The notes below the pieces were generated by a model. It was given only the letters and a program-made list of their open reading frames with translations. It did no database searches and was not told the DNA's origin. The position numbers and the translations under genes are program-made. This document shows positions 33,594 through 43,120 of a DNA stretch of 64,000 bases, piece by piece. How positions within the stretch are numbered: position 1 is the first letter of the stretch; each line of letters begins with the position of its first letter. This DNA comes from Actinoplanes campanulatus (lineage in GTDB: Bacteria; Actinomycetota; Actinomycetes; Mycobacteriales; Micromonosporaceae), in the NCBI RefSeq assembly GCF_014647795.1, contig NZ_BMPW01000017.1, positions 62,001-126,000 of the forward strand. The letters run 5' to 3'.

Positions 33594-34406
33594 TCACCGG
33601 GGCGCCGCTCGAACGAATTCCCGGGCCCCGCGCAGCCGCACGCTCAGCAGTTTCGCCGCCCGGTCGGTGACCAGCCGCAGGTCGGCCGGCCGTTGCAGGC
33701 CCACATCGGCGATCCGGGCCGCCGGGATCGCGGCCGGATCCAGGCCGTCGCGCCGCGCCACCAGCACCCCCAGGTCGTAGCGGCTGATCGCGTCGGCGCC
33801 GGCCACGTTGAGCACCCCGGCGTAGTCGCCGGCGGCCAACTCCAGCAGCGCGTCGGCCAGATCGTCGACGTGCACCGGCTTACGGATCTCGTCGGTGAAC
33901 AGGGCGCCCGCCACCCGGCCCGCGATCAGGTCGTGGGTCAGGATCTCGTGGGCGCCGCGCCCGTCACCCATGATGATCGAGGTACGGACGATCGCCGCTG
34001 TCGGGTCGACGGCACGCACCGCGGTCTCGGCCGCCGCCTTGGCCGCCCCGTACGCGTACACCGGGTCGGGCAGCGCGTCCTCGTCGTACTCCCCCTGGCG
34101 GCCGGAGAAGATCGCGTCACTGGACACGTGCACCAGCCGGATCCCGGCGGCGGCCAGCGCCACGTGGGCGGCGCCGTCGGCGGTGGCCGGCCAGTCGTCG
34201 CGGTCCCGGCCGGCCGCGGTGTGCACGATCGCGTCGGGGCGCACCTCGGCCACCACCCGCCGTACGTCGGCGAGATCCCGGATGTCCAGGCGCACCGATG
34301 CCGTCGGCGAGGCGCCGACCGCGTCGAAGCCGGCGGCCGCCGCGCGGGCCATGACCCGCCGGCCCAGCGAACCGGTGGCGCCGGTGACCAGCAGCCGCCG
34401 GGTCAC
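33594..34406 (-). CDS. RmlD-like NAD(P)-dependent reductase
   Basis: This is a 270-residue extended short-chain dehydrogenase. GATGSLGRR is the dinucleotide loop, VHVSSDAIFSG precedes YAYGAAKAAAE (YxxxK catalytic pair), and the C-terminal half follows dTDP-4-dehydrorhamnose reductase (RmlD). Without other sugar-nucleotide genes nearby, the substrate stays open. The GTG start overlaps the permease stop by 4 bp, so it is co-expressed with the ABC system. Confidence 0.85.
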   Translation of the reverse strand: MTRRLLVTGATGSLGRRVMARAAAAGFDAVGASPTASVRLDIRDLADVRRVVAEVRPDAIVHTAAGRDRDDWPATADGAAHVALAAAGIRLVHVSSDAIFSGRQGEYDEDALPDPVYAYGAAKAAAETAVRAVDPTAAIVRTSIIMGDGRGAHEILTHDLIAGRVAGALFTDEIRKPVHVDDLADALLELAAGDYAGVLNVAGADAISRYDLGVLVARRDGLDPAAIPAARIADVGLQRPADLRLVTDRAAKLLSVRLRGAREFVRAAPR

Positions 34407-35095
34407 GACGCCACCCGGGTCCGCAGCGGCACGTCGCGCAGCGCCGCCCACAGCAGCGCCCAGCCGGCGGCCACCGCCACGACCGTGACCACGGCGACCT
34501 CGGGCGCGCTGGTCAGCCCCCAGCGGGTGAACGGCAGGCTGAGGAAACCGTTGGCTCCCCCGCTGACGCTCAGCAGCACCGCGGCCGGCAGCAGCGCCAG
34601 CAGGCCGCCGCCCTCGTCCCGGTAGAAGGCGCCGCCGAGCAGCGCGCCGGTCATCATCCAGACCGCCAGCATGCTCACATACGCCAGCAGGATCAGCGGG
34701 TAATCGCCGGCCTCGAACACCCGCTGATCCTGGAAGGTGCGGGTCCAGCCGGCCGCGCGGTAGACCACCGCCTCCACCGCGTACGCGCCGGTGGCCACGA
34801 CCGCGAGCAGGCCCGCCGTCACGAGCAGGAAGACCGGGTGCTGCGCCAGGAACTCCCGGCGGGTCCGGCCGTGGGTCAGCACCGTGGACAGCAGGGCGGC
34901 GGCACTGTAGCCGTAGCCGGCGGCCAGCCACGGCAGCACCTGGCCGGCGATGTCCACCCCGGACACGGTGACCTCGGTGAACATCGCGGCCACCGCCACG
35001 ATCACGGCGACCAGCAGGTAGACGCCGAGCAGGAAGCCCACCAGCACGACGGTGTGACTGGACAGCAGATAACGCAGGATCGGCCAGCGGTTCAC
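34403..35095 (-). CDS. ABC-type membrane protein (permease)
   Basis: This is a 230-residue protein with six predicted membrane helices, among them VVLVGFLLGVYLLVAVIVAV, FLLVTAGLLAVVATGAYAV and VAVVTVVAVAAGWALLWAAL. GTG 35095 was chosen because GGAGGT stands 7 nt upstream; GTG 35104 sits too close to it. It directly follows the ATPase gene and should form the membrane part of the exporter. Confidence 0.78.
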   Translation of the reverse strand: MNRWPILRYLLSSHTVVLVGFLLGVYLLVAVIVAVAAMFTEVTVSGVDIAGQVLPWLAAGYGYSAAALLSTVLTHGRTRREFLAQHPVFLLVTAGLLAVVATGAYAVEAVVYRAAGWTRTFQDQRVFEAGDYPLILLAYVSMLAVWMMTGALLGGAFYRDEGGGLLALLPAAVLLSVSGGANGFLSLPFTRWGLTSAPEVAVVTVVAVAAGWALLWAALRDVPLRTRVAS

Positions 35096-35096
35096 G

Positions 35097-35960
35097 CTAG
35101 ACACCTCCGGTCAGGTGGATGAACAGGTCCTGGACGGCCACCGGGCCCAGTTGCAGACCGTGCAGGCGGGCCGCCTGGCGGTCCTGTTCGGCCAGCGCGC
35201 CGTAGACGGTGACCTCCTTGGTCGGGCCCAGGCTGCGCTCGCCGAGCACGGTCAGGCCGGTGACGAAGTCGTCGACCAGCGTCGCCGGGCCGGTCACCGC
35301 CACCCCGCGGGTGCGCAGGTCGTCGACGTCCTCACGCAGCAGCAGCCGGCCCCGGTGCAGGATCAGCACCTGCTCGAACAGCGGGCTCTGCTCCTCGATC
35401 AGATGGGTGGACAGCACGAACGTGCGGGGATGGGCCACGTAGTCGGCCAGCAGCTCGTCGGCGAAGATCCGCCGGCCGGGCGCGTCCATGCCCAGATGGG
35501 CCTCGTCGAACATGGTCAGCGGAGCACGCGAGGCCAGGCCGACGACGATGCCGAAGGCCGACCGCTGCCCGCGTGACAGGCTGCCGAGCGTCTGGCGGCG
35601 GGACAGGCCGAAGCGGTCGAGCAGCGCGGCCGCGTACCCCTGATCATGGGTTTTGCGCAGTGCCCGGGCCATGTCGAGGATGTCGCCGAGCCGGTCGATG
35701 CCGTCGCCGAGGCCGCCCTCCTCGCGGATCAGGCAGATCCGGGAGGTGGCGCGCGGGTTCTCGAAGACCGGCTCGCCGTCCAGCAGCACCCGGCCGGAAC
35801 CGGGTTTGCGGAACCCGGCGAGGGTGGACAGCAGGGTGGTCTTGCCGGCGCCGTTGCGGCCCAGCAGGCCGTAGATGCGCCCGGCGGGCAGGTCCAGGTC
35901 GAGGGCGTCCAGGGCGGTGGTCTCGCCGTAGCGGACGCACAGGTCGGTGGTGGTGATCAT
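35097..35960 (-). CDS. ABC transporter ATP-binding protein
   Basis: This 287-residue ATPase has Walker A GRNGAGKTT (near residue 34), the signature LSRGQRSAFG, Walker B LTMFDEAHLGMD and the H-loop STHLIEE. The ABC signature LSRGQ varies from LSGGQ. It resembles YtrB-type ATPases, which occur with YtrA regulators. It starts within the GntR gene stop (ATGA) and is followed at once by the permease. The system probably exports a lipid, peptide or antibiotic. Confidence 0.9.
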   Translation of the reverse strand: MITTTDLCVRYGETTALDALDLDLPAGRIYGLLGRNGAGKTTLLSTLAGFRKPGSGRVLLDGEPVFENPRATSRICLIREEGGLGDGIDRLGDILDMARALRKTHDQGYAAALLDRFGLSRRQTLGSLSRGQRSAFGIVVGLASRAPLTMFDEAHLGMDAPGRRIFADELLADYVAHPRTFVLSTHLIEEQSPLFEQVLILHRGRLLLREDVDDLRTRGVAVTGPATLVDDFVTGLTVLGERSLGPTKEVTVYGALAEQDRQAARLHGLQLGPVAVQDLFIHLTGGV

Positions 35961-36328
35961 CGGCCGTCTCCCGGGGAGGTGAGCTGGTGGATGCGGGCCA
36001 CGATGTCGGCGACCGGGATGCCCAGCGTGCCCGCCTCGGCGATCATCGGCTCGAGCACCTCGCCGAAGAAGCGCTCACGCCGCCGGTCACGCAGCCGCCG
36101 CTGGGCGCCGGCGCTGACGAACATGCCGACGCCGCGCCGCTTGTAGATGACGCCCTCGTCGACGAGCTGCTGGAACGCCTTCGCGGCGGTGGCCGGGTTG
36201 ATGCGGTAGTAGGCCGCGTACTGGGTGGTGGACATCACCTGCTGGTCGTCGGCGAGCACCCCGCGCAGCACATCGTCCTTGATCTGGTCGGCGATCTGCC
36301 GATAGATGGGGCTGCGATCGTCGAACAT
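35957..36328 (-). CDS. GntR-family regulator, YtrA type
   Basis: This is a 123-residue short GntR protein. The winged helix is SPIYRQIADQIKDDVLRGVL, then YYRINPATAAKAFQQLVDEG and KRRGVGMFV. The short C-terminal helical tail marks the YtrA subfamily, typical repressors of adjacent ABC transporter operons that respond to envelope-active antibiotics. AAGGGG precedes the ATG. It heads the operon 36328-33594. Confidence 0.9.
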   Translation of the reverse strand: MFDDRSPIYRQIADQIKDDVLRGVLADDQQVMSTTQYAAYYRINPATAAKAFQQLVDEGVIYKRRGVGMFVSAGAQRRLRDRRRERFFGEVLEPMIAEAGTLGIPVADIVARIHQLTSPGDGR

Positions 36329-36350
36329 CTCAGCCCCTTCGGTTGATTAC

Positions 36351-36362
36351 TTCACTAATGAA
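36351..36362. promoter_or_regulatory. Candidate GntR (YtrA) operator
   Basis: TTCACTAATGAA, an AT-rich imperfect palindrome with TTCA/TGAA arms, lies 22 bp before the regulator start and 11 bp from the minus 35 element of the divergent chemoreceptor promoter. Confidence 0.4.
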
Positions 36363-36372
36363 CCCTAGAACT

Positions 36373-36399
36373 TAAAGTCCGACCGGTCCATGCCGATGG
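36373..36399 (+). promoter_or_regulatory. FliA-type promoter of second chemoreceptor
   Basis: TAAA (36373-36376), 15 nt, GCCGATGG (36392-36399). It differs from the classical consensus only in the last two positions. The predicted start is just 1-3 nt before the ATG at 36408, implying a nearly leaderless mRNA. Confidence 0.7.
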
Positions 36400-36407
36400 A
36401 AAGGTTC

Positions 36408-38000
36408 ATGAAGAACTTGACCATCGGAAGGCGACTCGGAGTCGGATTCTCCGTCGTCGTTTTCGCCATGGTCGCGCTGGTGGTGACCGGCGTCGTGCAG
36501 GTCAACAAGATCAACGACAAGCTCACCGTCATCAACGACCAGAACGCCGTCAAACAGCGATACGCCATCAACTTCCGGGGAAGCGTGCACGACCGTGCGA
36601 TCGCGCTGCGCGACCTCGTCCACGCCACCGGTTCCGGCGATGTGGCCAGCGAAAAGGCCGAGATCGAGGAACTGGCCGCCACATACGCCGAGTCCGAGAC
36701 GAAGATGAACGGCATCTTCGCCGACGAGTCGATGGTCAGCCCCGCCGAGAAGGAAGCCCTCGACGGGATCAACGAGGTCCAGGCGCAGACCCTCCCCCTC
36801 ATCGACGAGGTCACCGAGCTGCGCGAGGCCGGCCGCACCACCGCGGCCGTCGCCCTGCTCAACGCCGAGGCCAAGCCCGCCTTCACCGAATGGCTCCGCG
36901 TGATCAACGTGTTCATCGACCTGGAGGAGTCGATGAACCAGCAGGAGACCGCCACCGCCCGCGACATCGGCGACGAGTTCCGGACGCTGATGATCCTGCT
37001 GCTGGCCGCCGCCATCGGCGTCGCCACCGCGATCGCCTGGTGGGTCACCCGCAGCATCACCCGCCCGCTCGGCCAGGCCGTCGACGTGCTCGCCGCGGTC
37101 GCCGACGGCGACCTCACCCAGCGCCTCGACAACCCGTCCGCCGACGAGGTCGGCCAGATGAGCCGGTCGATGAACACCGCCCTGGAGTCCATCAGCGCGG
37201 CCATGCGCGGCCTCTCCCACGGCACCGACACCCTGACCAGCACCAACGAGCGCATGGGCCGGCTGTCCGAACAGCTCGCCGACGGCGCCCGGGAATCGTC
37301 GACGCAGGCCGACATCGTCGCCGCCTCCGCCGACGAGGTGTCACGCAACGTGCACACCGTGGCCGCCGGCTCCGAGGAGATGGGCGCCTCCATCCGGGAG
37401 ATCTCCACCAGCGCCAACGAGGCCGCCATCGTCGCCTCCCGTGCCGTCACCGCGGTGCAGACCACCACCGCCTCGGTGTCGCGGCTGGGCGCCTCCAGCC
37501 GGGAGATCGGCGACGTCGTCAAGACGATCACCAGCATCGCCGAGCAGACCAACCTGCTGGCCCTCAACGCCACCATCGAGGCGGCCCGGGCCGGCGAGTC
37601 CGGCAAGGGCTTCGCGGTCGTCGCCGGCGAGGTCAAGGACCTCGCCCAGGAGACCGCCCGGGCCACCGAGGACATCGCCCGCCGGGTCCAGGCCATCCAG
37701 GCCGACACCGCCGGCGCGGTCACCGCGATCAGCGAGGTCGCCGAAGTGATCGAGCAGATCAACGAGTACCAGACCACGATCGCGTCCGCGGTGGAGGAGC
37801 AGACCGCCACCACCAACGAGATCAACCGCAGCGTCTCCGAGGCGGCCGGCGGTTCCAGCCAGATCGCCGCCAACATCGGCAACGTGGCGTCGGTCGCCCA
37901 CAACACCACCAACCTGGTCAACCAGTCCGACCAGGCGGTACAGGAACTCGGGCAGGTCACCGGGGAACTGCGCACGCTGGTGGCGAAGTTCCGGTTCTGA
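36408..38000 (+). CDS. Methyl-accepting chemotaxis protein
   Basis: This is a 530-residue chemoreceptor. The first membrane helix is at residues 13-33, a four-helix-bundle sensor follows ([20 protein letters not shown], then [20 protein letters not shown]), and the second helix is near 190-210. HAMP follows, then the signalling tip [19 protein letters not shown] and [18 protein letters not shown]. Start ATG 36408 is fixed by the membrane helix and the FliA-type promoter; GGAAAGG is very close to it. It is divergent from the GntR operon. Confidence 0.93.
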   Translation: MKNLTIGRRLGVGFSVVVFAMVALVVTGVVQVNKINDKLTVINDQNAVKQRYAINFRGSVHDRAIALRDLVHATGSGDVASEKAEIEELAATYAESETKMNGIFADESMVSPAEKEALDGINEVQAQTLPLIDEVTELREAGRTTAAVALLNAEAKPAFTEWLRVINVFIDLEESMNQQETATARDIGDEFRTLMILLLAAAIGVATAIAWWVTRSITRPLGQAVDVLAAVADGDLTQRLDNPSADEVGQMSRSMNTALESISAAMRGLSHGTDTLTSTNERMGRLSEQLADGARESSTQADIVAASADEVSRNVHTVAAGSEEMGASIREISTSANEAAIVASRAVTAVQTTTASVSRLGASSREIGDVVKTITSIAEQTNLLALNATIEAARAGESGKGFAVVAGEVKDLAQETARATEDIARRVQAIQADTAGAVTAISEVAEVIEQINEYQTTIASAVEEQTATTNEINRSVSEAAGGSSQIAANIGNVASVAHNTTNLVNQSDQAVQELGQVTGELRTLVAKFRF

Positions 38001-38014
38001 CACCGCCTGGTGAC

Positions 38015-38044
38015 GCGGGGGCTTTCCTTTCGGAAAGCCCCCGC
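38015..38044 (+). terminator. Strong terminator after chemoreceptor
   Basis: A perfect 13-bp stem (GCGGGGGCTTTCC and its complement) with TTTC loop, followed by TTGCGCTT, begins 15 bp past the stop. Confidence 0.85.
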
Positions 38045-38218
38045 TTGCGCTTACGGCGCCGCGGCCGGTACCGGACGGCCCGAGGTACTCAAGGGGGCGA
38101 CCGGCGGCACCGGCCGCGGCGAGCTGACGCAATATTGCTTGATCATGATGACTGTCGCATCCGGCCAATCGCCTAGGGGGTGCCACCGCGTCTACGTAGT
38201 AGCCGGTATGGTGCGCCG

Positions 38219-40102
38219 ATGATCGGGGACCACAGCGGCGAACTGCCGCTCGATCTGAGCCCGTTCGTCGGCCGCGACGACCTGCTCGCCGCCGTGACCG
38301 AGCGACTGCGCCGAACCCGGCTGCTCACCCTGACCGGTCCCGCCGGCGTCGGCAAGAGCCGCCTGGCCCTGCGCGCCGCCGTCCGCCTCGGCCGCGTCCG
38401 CTACGCCGACCTGGCCACCGGCACACCACTGTGGGCACACCTCGCGGCCGCCCTCGGCATCCCCGACCACGACACCGCCCACCCCGACGAGATCTTCGCC
38501 CACCTCGCCGGGCTGCCCACCGTCCTCATCCTGGACTCCAGCGACCGGATCCCCGGCGCCGCCGACGCCACCACCGCCCTGCTGCGCGCCGCACCCGGAC
38601 TGCGGATCCTGGCCACCGGACGCCGGCGGCTCGGCATCGACGGCGAGTACGCGCTGCCCGTACCCCCGCTGGGTCCGCCGGACGCGGTCCGGTTGTTCCT
38701 CGAACTCGCCGAAGCCGGGGGCGTCGCCGCGACCGCGCTGACCGACCGGGCCGCCGTCGAACGACTCTGCACCGAACTCGACGGACTACCACTGGCGATC
38801 AAACTCGCCGCCGCCCGCGCCCGCACCATGTCACTGACCGAACTCACCGAACGCGCCGCCGACCGGTTCACGCTCCTGCCCGGCCTGCGCACCGCCGTCG
38901 ACCTCAGCTACCGCCAGTGCACACCGCAGGAACGGCAACTGTGGACCACCTGCGCGGTGTTCGCCGCCCCGTTCACCGCGGCCGCCGCACCCGGCGACCT
39001 CGACGGGCTGGTCGACAAATCGGTGCTGACCGCGGCCACCGACACCCACCCGGCCCGGTTCACCATGCTGCGCACCCTGCGCGCCTACGGCCTCGAACAA
39101 CTCGGCGACGCCGCCGGCGCCGCCCGCGACCGGCACCGCGACCACTACCGCGCATTCCTGGCCGATGCCGCCGACGGCTGGTTCGGGCCGCAGGAACTGG
39201 ACGTGCTGACGACCGTCCGCGACGAACTGCCCGACATCCTCGCCGCCGCCGAGCACGACGGCACCCCCACCCTGACCCGGGACCTCATCCGCACCCGCGC
39301 CCCGTTCGTGTTCGGGTTCCCCGGCGTCGTCCCGCCCGCCGACGCCTGGGACATCCTCAGCGCCGACCGGCACACCGGCCCACTGATCGCCGCGATCGGC
39401 GCCGCCTTCACCGGCGACCCGAACGCGCCTGCCCTCGCCGCCGACTGCCTGCACCGAGCCGAGACGGCCGGCTCCCCGATAGCCCTCACCTGGGCGCTGT
39501 GGGCCACCGCCCTGACCCGCCACCGCGCCGGCGACCACGACACCGCCGACGGGCTGCTCACGACGTGCCTCGACCGGCAACGGTCCTTCGACGACCGGTG
39601 GGGCCAGGCGTGGAGCATCGAACTCGCCGCCTGGATCATCGCGGCCCGCTGCGACGACACCGACGAGGCCGGACGAGCCGCCTGGCTGCTCGGCGCCGCC
39701 ACCGCCCGGCACCGCGACCTCGGCGTCGACCTGACCGGCATCCGGCACCTCGACGACGCCCGCACCCAGGCCCGTGACCGCATCCAGACACTGCTCGGCG
39801 CCGACGCCACCGCCGCCGAGACGGCCGCCGGCGTCCAGGGCCACGACCACGCCATCCGCATCGCGCTCGGCGAACCCGTCTCCCGCCGCGCGTCCGCCCC
39901 ACCCGGCGGCGGCCTCACCACCCGCGAACAGGAGATCGCCGGCCTGGTCGCCGAAGGCCTCACCAGCGCCCGGATCGGGGCACGGCTACGGATCAGCGCC
40001 CGTACCGTCGACACCCACATCCGCAACATCGGCGCGAAACTCGGCCTGGCCAACCGGGCCGCCATCGCCGCCTGGGCGTCCTCTACTGCCCCCCGCGGTT
40101 GA
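38219..40102 (+). CDS. STAND-type LuxR regulator
   Basis: This is a 627-residue regulator. SPFVGRDDLLAAVTERL and Walker A TGPAGVGKSRLA (near residue 45) open an NB-ARC-like ATPase (LATGRRRLGIDGEYALPV, DGLPLAIKLAAARAR). A helical sensor arm follows. The C-terminal LuxR helix-turn-helix is LTTREQEIAGLVAEGLTSAR and ISARTVDTHIRNIGAKLG. ATG 38219 has a poor ribosome site; GTG 38180 with GGGGGT nearby would add 13 residues. Its last 20 bp overlap the convergent membrane gene. Targets unknown. Confidence 0.88.
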   Translation: MIGDHSGELPLDLSPFVGRDDLLAAVTERLRRTRLLTLTGPAGVGKSRLALRAAVRLGRVRYADLATGTPLWAHLAAALGIPDHDTAHPDEIFAHLAGLPTVLILDSSDRIPGAADATTALLRAAPGLRILATGRRRLGIDGEYALPVPPLGPPDAVRLFLELAEAGGVAATALTDRAAVERLCTELDGLPLAIKLAAARARTMSLTELTERAADRFTLLPGLRTAVDLSYRQCTPQERQLWTTCAVFAAPFTAAAAPGDLDGLVDKSVLTAATDTHPARFTMLRTLRAYGLEQLGDAAGAARDRHRDHYRAFLADAADGWFGPQELDVLTTVRDELPDILAAAEHDGTPTLTRDLIRTRAPFVFGFPGVVPPADAWDILSADRHTGPLIAAIGAAFTGDPNAPALAADCLHRAETAGSPIALTWALWATALTRHRAGDHDTADGLLTTCLDRQRSFDDRWGQAWSIELAAWIIAARCDDTDEAGRAAWLLGAATARHRDLGVDLTGIRHLDDARTQARDRIQTLLGADATAAETAAGVQGHDHAIRIALGEPVSRRASAPPGGGLTTREQEIAGLVAEGLTSARIGARLRISARTVDTHIRNIGAKLGLANRAAIAAWASSTAPRG

Positions 40103-41486
40103 TCGCCCGGCCCGCACCGGCCACCACCGTCGTCGCCAGGATCCAGCCGGCCGCCATCACCGCCAGCGTCACCGCCTTGTCCGCGCCGACCGGATCCCAC
40201 GCCTTGTCATGACCCAGATCCACCAGCGGCACCAGCACATCCACGCTGTACAGGAACGGATCCCAGGTCGGCGACTCGTCCGGCTTCACCGCCCGCAACG
40301 GACCCGACCAGGCGAACCAGCCGGTACTCGCCGCCACCACCGCCAGCAGCCACAACAGCGCGCGGCCCGGCCGGTAACCGAACCCGATCGTCACGTTCTG
40401 CACCGCACCCCACAGGGCGCCCAGCCGGCCCTTCGCCCGGTGCCGCAGCCGCTCGCGCACCACCAGCACCTGCCGGGCCTCCTGCTCCCGGCCGTCGCGC
40501 CGCAACGCCGCCGCCAACTGGTCGTACGGCCCCAGCGCCGCCCCCGTCGTGAACCGCGCCATCCAGTCCAGACGCTGGCCGGCCGTCCACCCGTCCACAT
40601 CCTCCGAACGGCGGGTCAGCCGCTCGTAGGTGAGCCCGTCCAGCTCGACCCGGCAGCCCGCGGGCCAGTTCACCGGGTCGTCGACCAGCCGCCCCACCCG
40701 GGCGTCACGCAGACTGATCGTCCCGGCCGACTCCGGCGCCGGCCGCAACGTAAGCATCCGCGCCTGCGTCTCGATCAGCAGCAGGGCATGCCGGCCCTCG
40801 CGGCCGCGCAGCACCGCCCGCTGCAACGTGATGCTGCCGGCCACCCGCGTGCCGATCAGGTTGACCTCCCCGTCGGCGACCAGATCGTGGCTGAAGAACC
40901 CACCCCCGACCACCATCCCGCCAGCGTTGACGGCCGCCCCGGTGTCCGCCGCCGCACCGCACTTCGACCTGGTCAGATCCACGTTCCCGCCGACCCGGGA
41001 ACCGGCCAGCCGCAGACCCTTGCCCACCGTCGCGTCCCGGATGATCACGCCGCCGCCGACCTCGGCCCGCTGGAGGTATATCGAACCCTGCACGACACTG
41101 CGGTCCAGCTCCACGGTCCCGTCGATACGGGCCGGCAGCATCCAGATGTCGCCACCGACGGTCATGTCCCGGCCCGCGAAGTCACCCGCCACCCGCAGCC
41201 CGTCGGCCTCGATCCCGGGCAGCGCACACTCGTCCAGGTTCACCGACAGCAGCTCGGCGTGATCCAGGCGCAGCTCCCGCTCGAACACGCACCGCCGCAA
41301 ATGGACCGGCGCCTCGATCCGCGCGCCGGTCAGGTCCAGGGCCCCGGTGATCCGCGCACCGGCCAGATCCAGGCGGCCGGGCTCCCGCAGCAGCCCGGCC
41401 AGGAACGCCGCATCCACGGTCCGGCCGGCCAGATCCAGGCGCGTACCGGCCCGATAGGCGCGGCGCACCCGGCGTTTGATCGTCAC
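40083..41486 (-). CDS. Beta-helix-like protein with C-terminal membrane helices
   Basis: The protein has 467 residues. From residue 15 to 290 short repeats of about 20 residues recur (LDLAGARITGALDLTGARIE, then VGGDIWMLPARIDGTVEL and VGGGVIIRDATVGKGLRLAG), as in right-handed beta-helix or pentapeptide-like folds. A helical link (LDWMARFTTG, then ALRRDGREQEARQVLVVRER) leads to two or three membrane helices near residues 370-460. It seems to be a membrane-anchored solenoid, cytoplasmic side first. Role unknown. The end overlaps the LuxR gene by 20 bp. Confidence 0.72.
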   Translation of the reverse strand: MTIKRRVRRAYRAGTRLDLAGRTVDAAFLAGLLREPGRLDLAGARITGALDLTGARIEAPVHLRRCVFERELRLDHAELLSVNLDECALPGIEADGLRVAGDFAGRDMTVGGDIWMLPARIDGTVELDRSVVQGSIYLQRAEVGGGVIIRDATVGKGLRLAGSRVGGNVDLTRSKCGAAADTGAAVNAGGMVVGGGFFSHDLVADGEVNLIGTRVAGSITLQRAVLRGREGRHALLLIETQARMLTLRPAPESAGTISLRDARVGRLVDDPVNWPAGCRVELDGLTYERLTRRSEDVDGWTAGQRLDWMARFTTGAALGPYDQLAAALRRDGREQEARQVLVVRERLRHRAKGRLGALWGAVQNVTIGFGYRPGRALLWLLAVVAASTGWFAWSGPLRAVKPDESPTWDPFLYSVDVLVPLVDLGHDKAWDPVGADKAVTLAVMAAGWILATTVVAGAGRAINRGGQ

Positions 41487-41620
41487 CCGCCGATCTAAAC
41501 AGACCCTTTCCGGTACGGGCTACGCGCTCTGCCCGGACCAGACCCGCGAGCATCTGCCACCCGGGGCCGCAGCGCGCCCGTCGGCGCGAATCGGTGGTCC
41601 GGGCCTGCCAACATGATCGA

Positions 41621-41956
41621 ATGCTCCCGACCGCAGCCGACCTCGCCCACCTGATCCGCCACACCGGCCGCGTCCGGATCCTGACCGATCCCTCCACCCC
41701 GCTGGCCGACCTGACCCGCTACGAGGCCGTGACCCCGCTGGTCGAGGCCCTGCGCGTCGACCCGCGCGCGGACGTGATGGCCTGGATGCAGTGGCCCGAC
41801 CTGTGGCTCGAACTCCACGACGTCGACGGCCGCCCCCTGGTCACCCTGGGCCTGCTGTCCCCGGACTGGATCCGCTGGAACCCGCACGGCGACTTCCACC
41901 TGTCCGACCCACCCGCCCTGACGACGTGGCTCTCCACCTGGACCGGCCGACGCTGA
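41621..41956 (+). CDS. Hypothetical protein, 111 residues
   Basis: This is a small soluble protein (LADLTRYEAVTPLVEALRVD, then WLELHDVDGRPLVTLGLLSP and WIRWNPHGDFHL) with a mixed alpha/beta pattern and no known family. The ATG has no clear ribosome site; GTG 41594 is an alternative. It is divergent from the beta-helix gene, whose promoter region carries a short repeated element (41503-41536). Confidence 0.6.
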   Translation: MLPTAADLAHLIRHTGRVRILTDPSTPLADLTRYEAVTPLVEALRVDPRADVMAWMQWPDLWLELHDVDGRPLVTLGLLSPDWIRWNPHGDFHLSDPPALTTWLSTWTGRR

Positions 41957-42177
41957 TCAGCGCCGGGACCTGGGCCGGGCGCTGGCCGGCCTGATCGAAC
42001 CCGGCCGGCTGATCGACGGGATCGCGGGGGTGGAGTTTCGCGGCGGCTGGCGCCGGGCCGAACCGGGGTGAGTCACGGAGGCCGTTGCGTGTGCGGCCAC
42101 CACTGCCATAAGCCACGTAGGCCACCACGACACCGCCACCGTGCGCACCCACCCGCCCAGGGCGACCGAGAACAACC
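41957..42177. other. 221-bp region with a short open remnant
   Basis: A rightward frame from about 41953 to 42071 encodes LGRALAGLIEPGRLIDGIAG, then VEFRGGWRRAEPG. It has fair codon bias but no start, so it may be a remnant. The rest shows no gene. Confidence 0.3.
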
Positions 42178-43059
42178 TCAGGAACGCACGACGGCCTGGA
42201 TGGTGTCGAGGGCCTTGAGCCGCTCGGCGCCCGTGCCGAGCAGGCCGTCCGGGATGATCAGCTCGTCGAGGCCGATCGCGCGGTAGGCCTCGACGGTGCG
42301 GGCGATCTCGGAGGCGGAGCCGCCGTAGACCGGGACCGGCAGGTTCTGCGGCAGCGGGCCGTCGACGACGACCAGCGCCTGCGCGGTCCGGCCGATCGCG
42401 CGAGGGTCGCGGCCGACGGTGGCGCAGTGCTCGTCGAGGACCCGCGACTTGTGGGCGATCGTGTCCGGCAGGCCCCACGTGTTCCACAGGTCGGCGTATT
42501 CGGCGACGACCTTGAGCATGCGTTTCTCGCCCTTGGCGCCGATCAGGATGGGCAACGGGTCCTGGACCGGCTTGGGTTCGCAGACCGCGCCGGTGAGCTG
42601 GTAGTACTCGCCGGTGAAGTCGGTGGTCGGGGTACGCAGCAGGCCGTGCCACACCTGCAGCGCCTCGACGAAACGGTCCAGCAGCTGCTTCACCGGGGGC
42701 AGCTCGATGCCGTACTGGTGGTGTTCGTTGACCTGCCAGCCGGCGCCGACACCGAAGACGAACCGGCCGCCGGTGATGTGGTCGACGGTGGCGGCCATGT
42801 TCGCCAGGACCGCCGGATGCCGGTAGGTGTTGCCGTAGACGAGCGTGCCGATGCGCACCCGCGGGATCGCCGCGCCCAGGGCGGCGGCCAGCGAACCGGC
42901 CTCCAGCATCGGCTTGTCGGGGCGCTGTTCGATCGGCAGGTTCGGCATGAAGTGGTCGGCGATGTAGACGCCGTCCCAGCCGGTGTCGGCCGCGTGCCGG
43001 GCCACTTCCAGGATGCCGGTGTACGGCTGGGACGCGCTGGGCCAGATCGAGAGTCGCAT
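42178..43059 (-). CDS. LLM-class (F420-type) oxidoreductase
   Basis: This is a 293-residue luciferase-like TIM-barrel protein: WDGVYIADHFMPN, RIGTLVYGNTYRHPAVLANM, HITGGRFVFGVGAGWQVNEH and LPILIGAKGEKRMLKVVAEY. The pattern fits the F420-dependent group common in actinobacteria rather than FMN monooxygenases. AAGG lies 10 nt before the ATG. It is monocistronic and divergent from the five-gene membrane operon. The substrate is unknown. Confidence 0.88.
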   Translation of the reverse strand: MRLSIWPSASQPYTGILEVARHAADTGWDGVYIADHFMPNLPIEQRPDKPMLEAGSLAAALGAAIPRVRIGTLVYGNTYRHPAVLANMAATVDHITGGRFVFGVGAGWQVNEHHQYGIELPPVKQLLDRFVEALQVWHGLLRTPTTDFTGEYYQLTGAVCEPKPVQDPLPILIGAKGEKRMLKVVAEYADLWNTWGLPDTIAHKSRVLDEHCATVGRDPRAIGRTAQALVVVDGPLPQNLPVPVYGGSASEIARTVEAYRAIGLDELIIPDGLLGTGAERLKALDTIQAVVRS

Positions 43060-43120
43060 GATCGAAACCTTGCCAGACCACCCGAACGGGTGGCGGCGCG
43101 GTTCACCTAGGATGCCCGCC

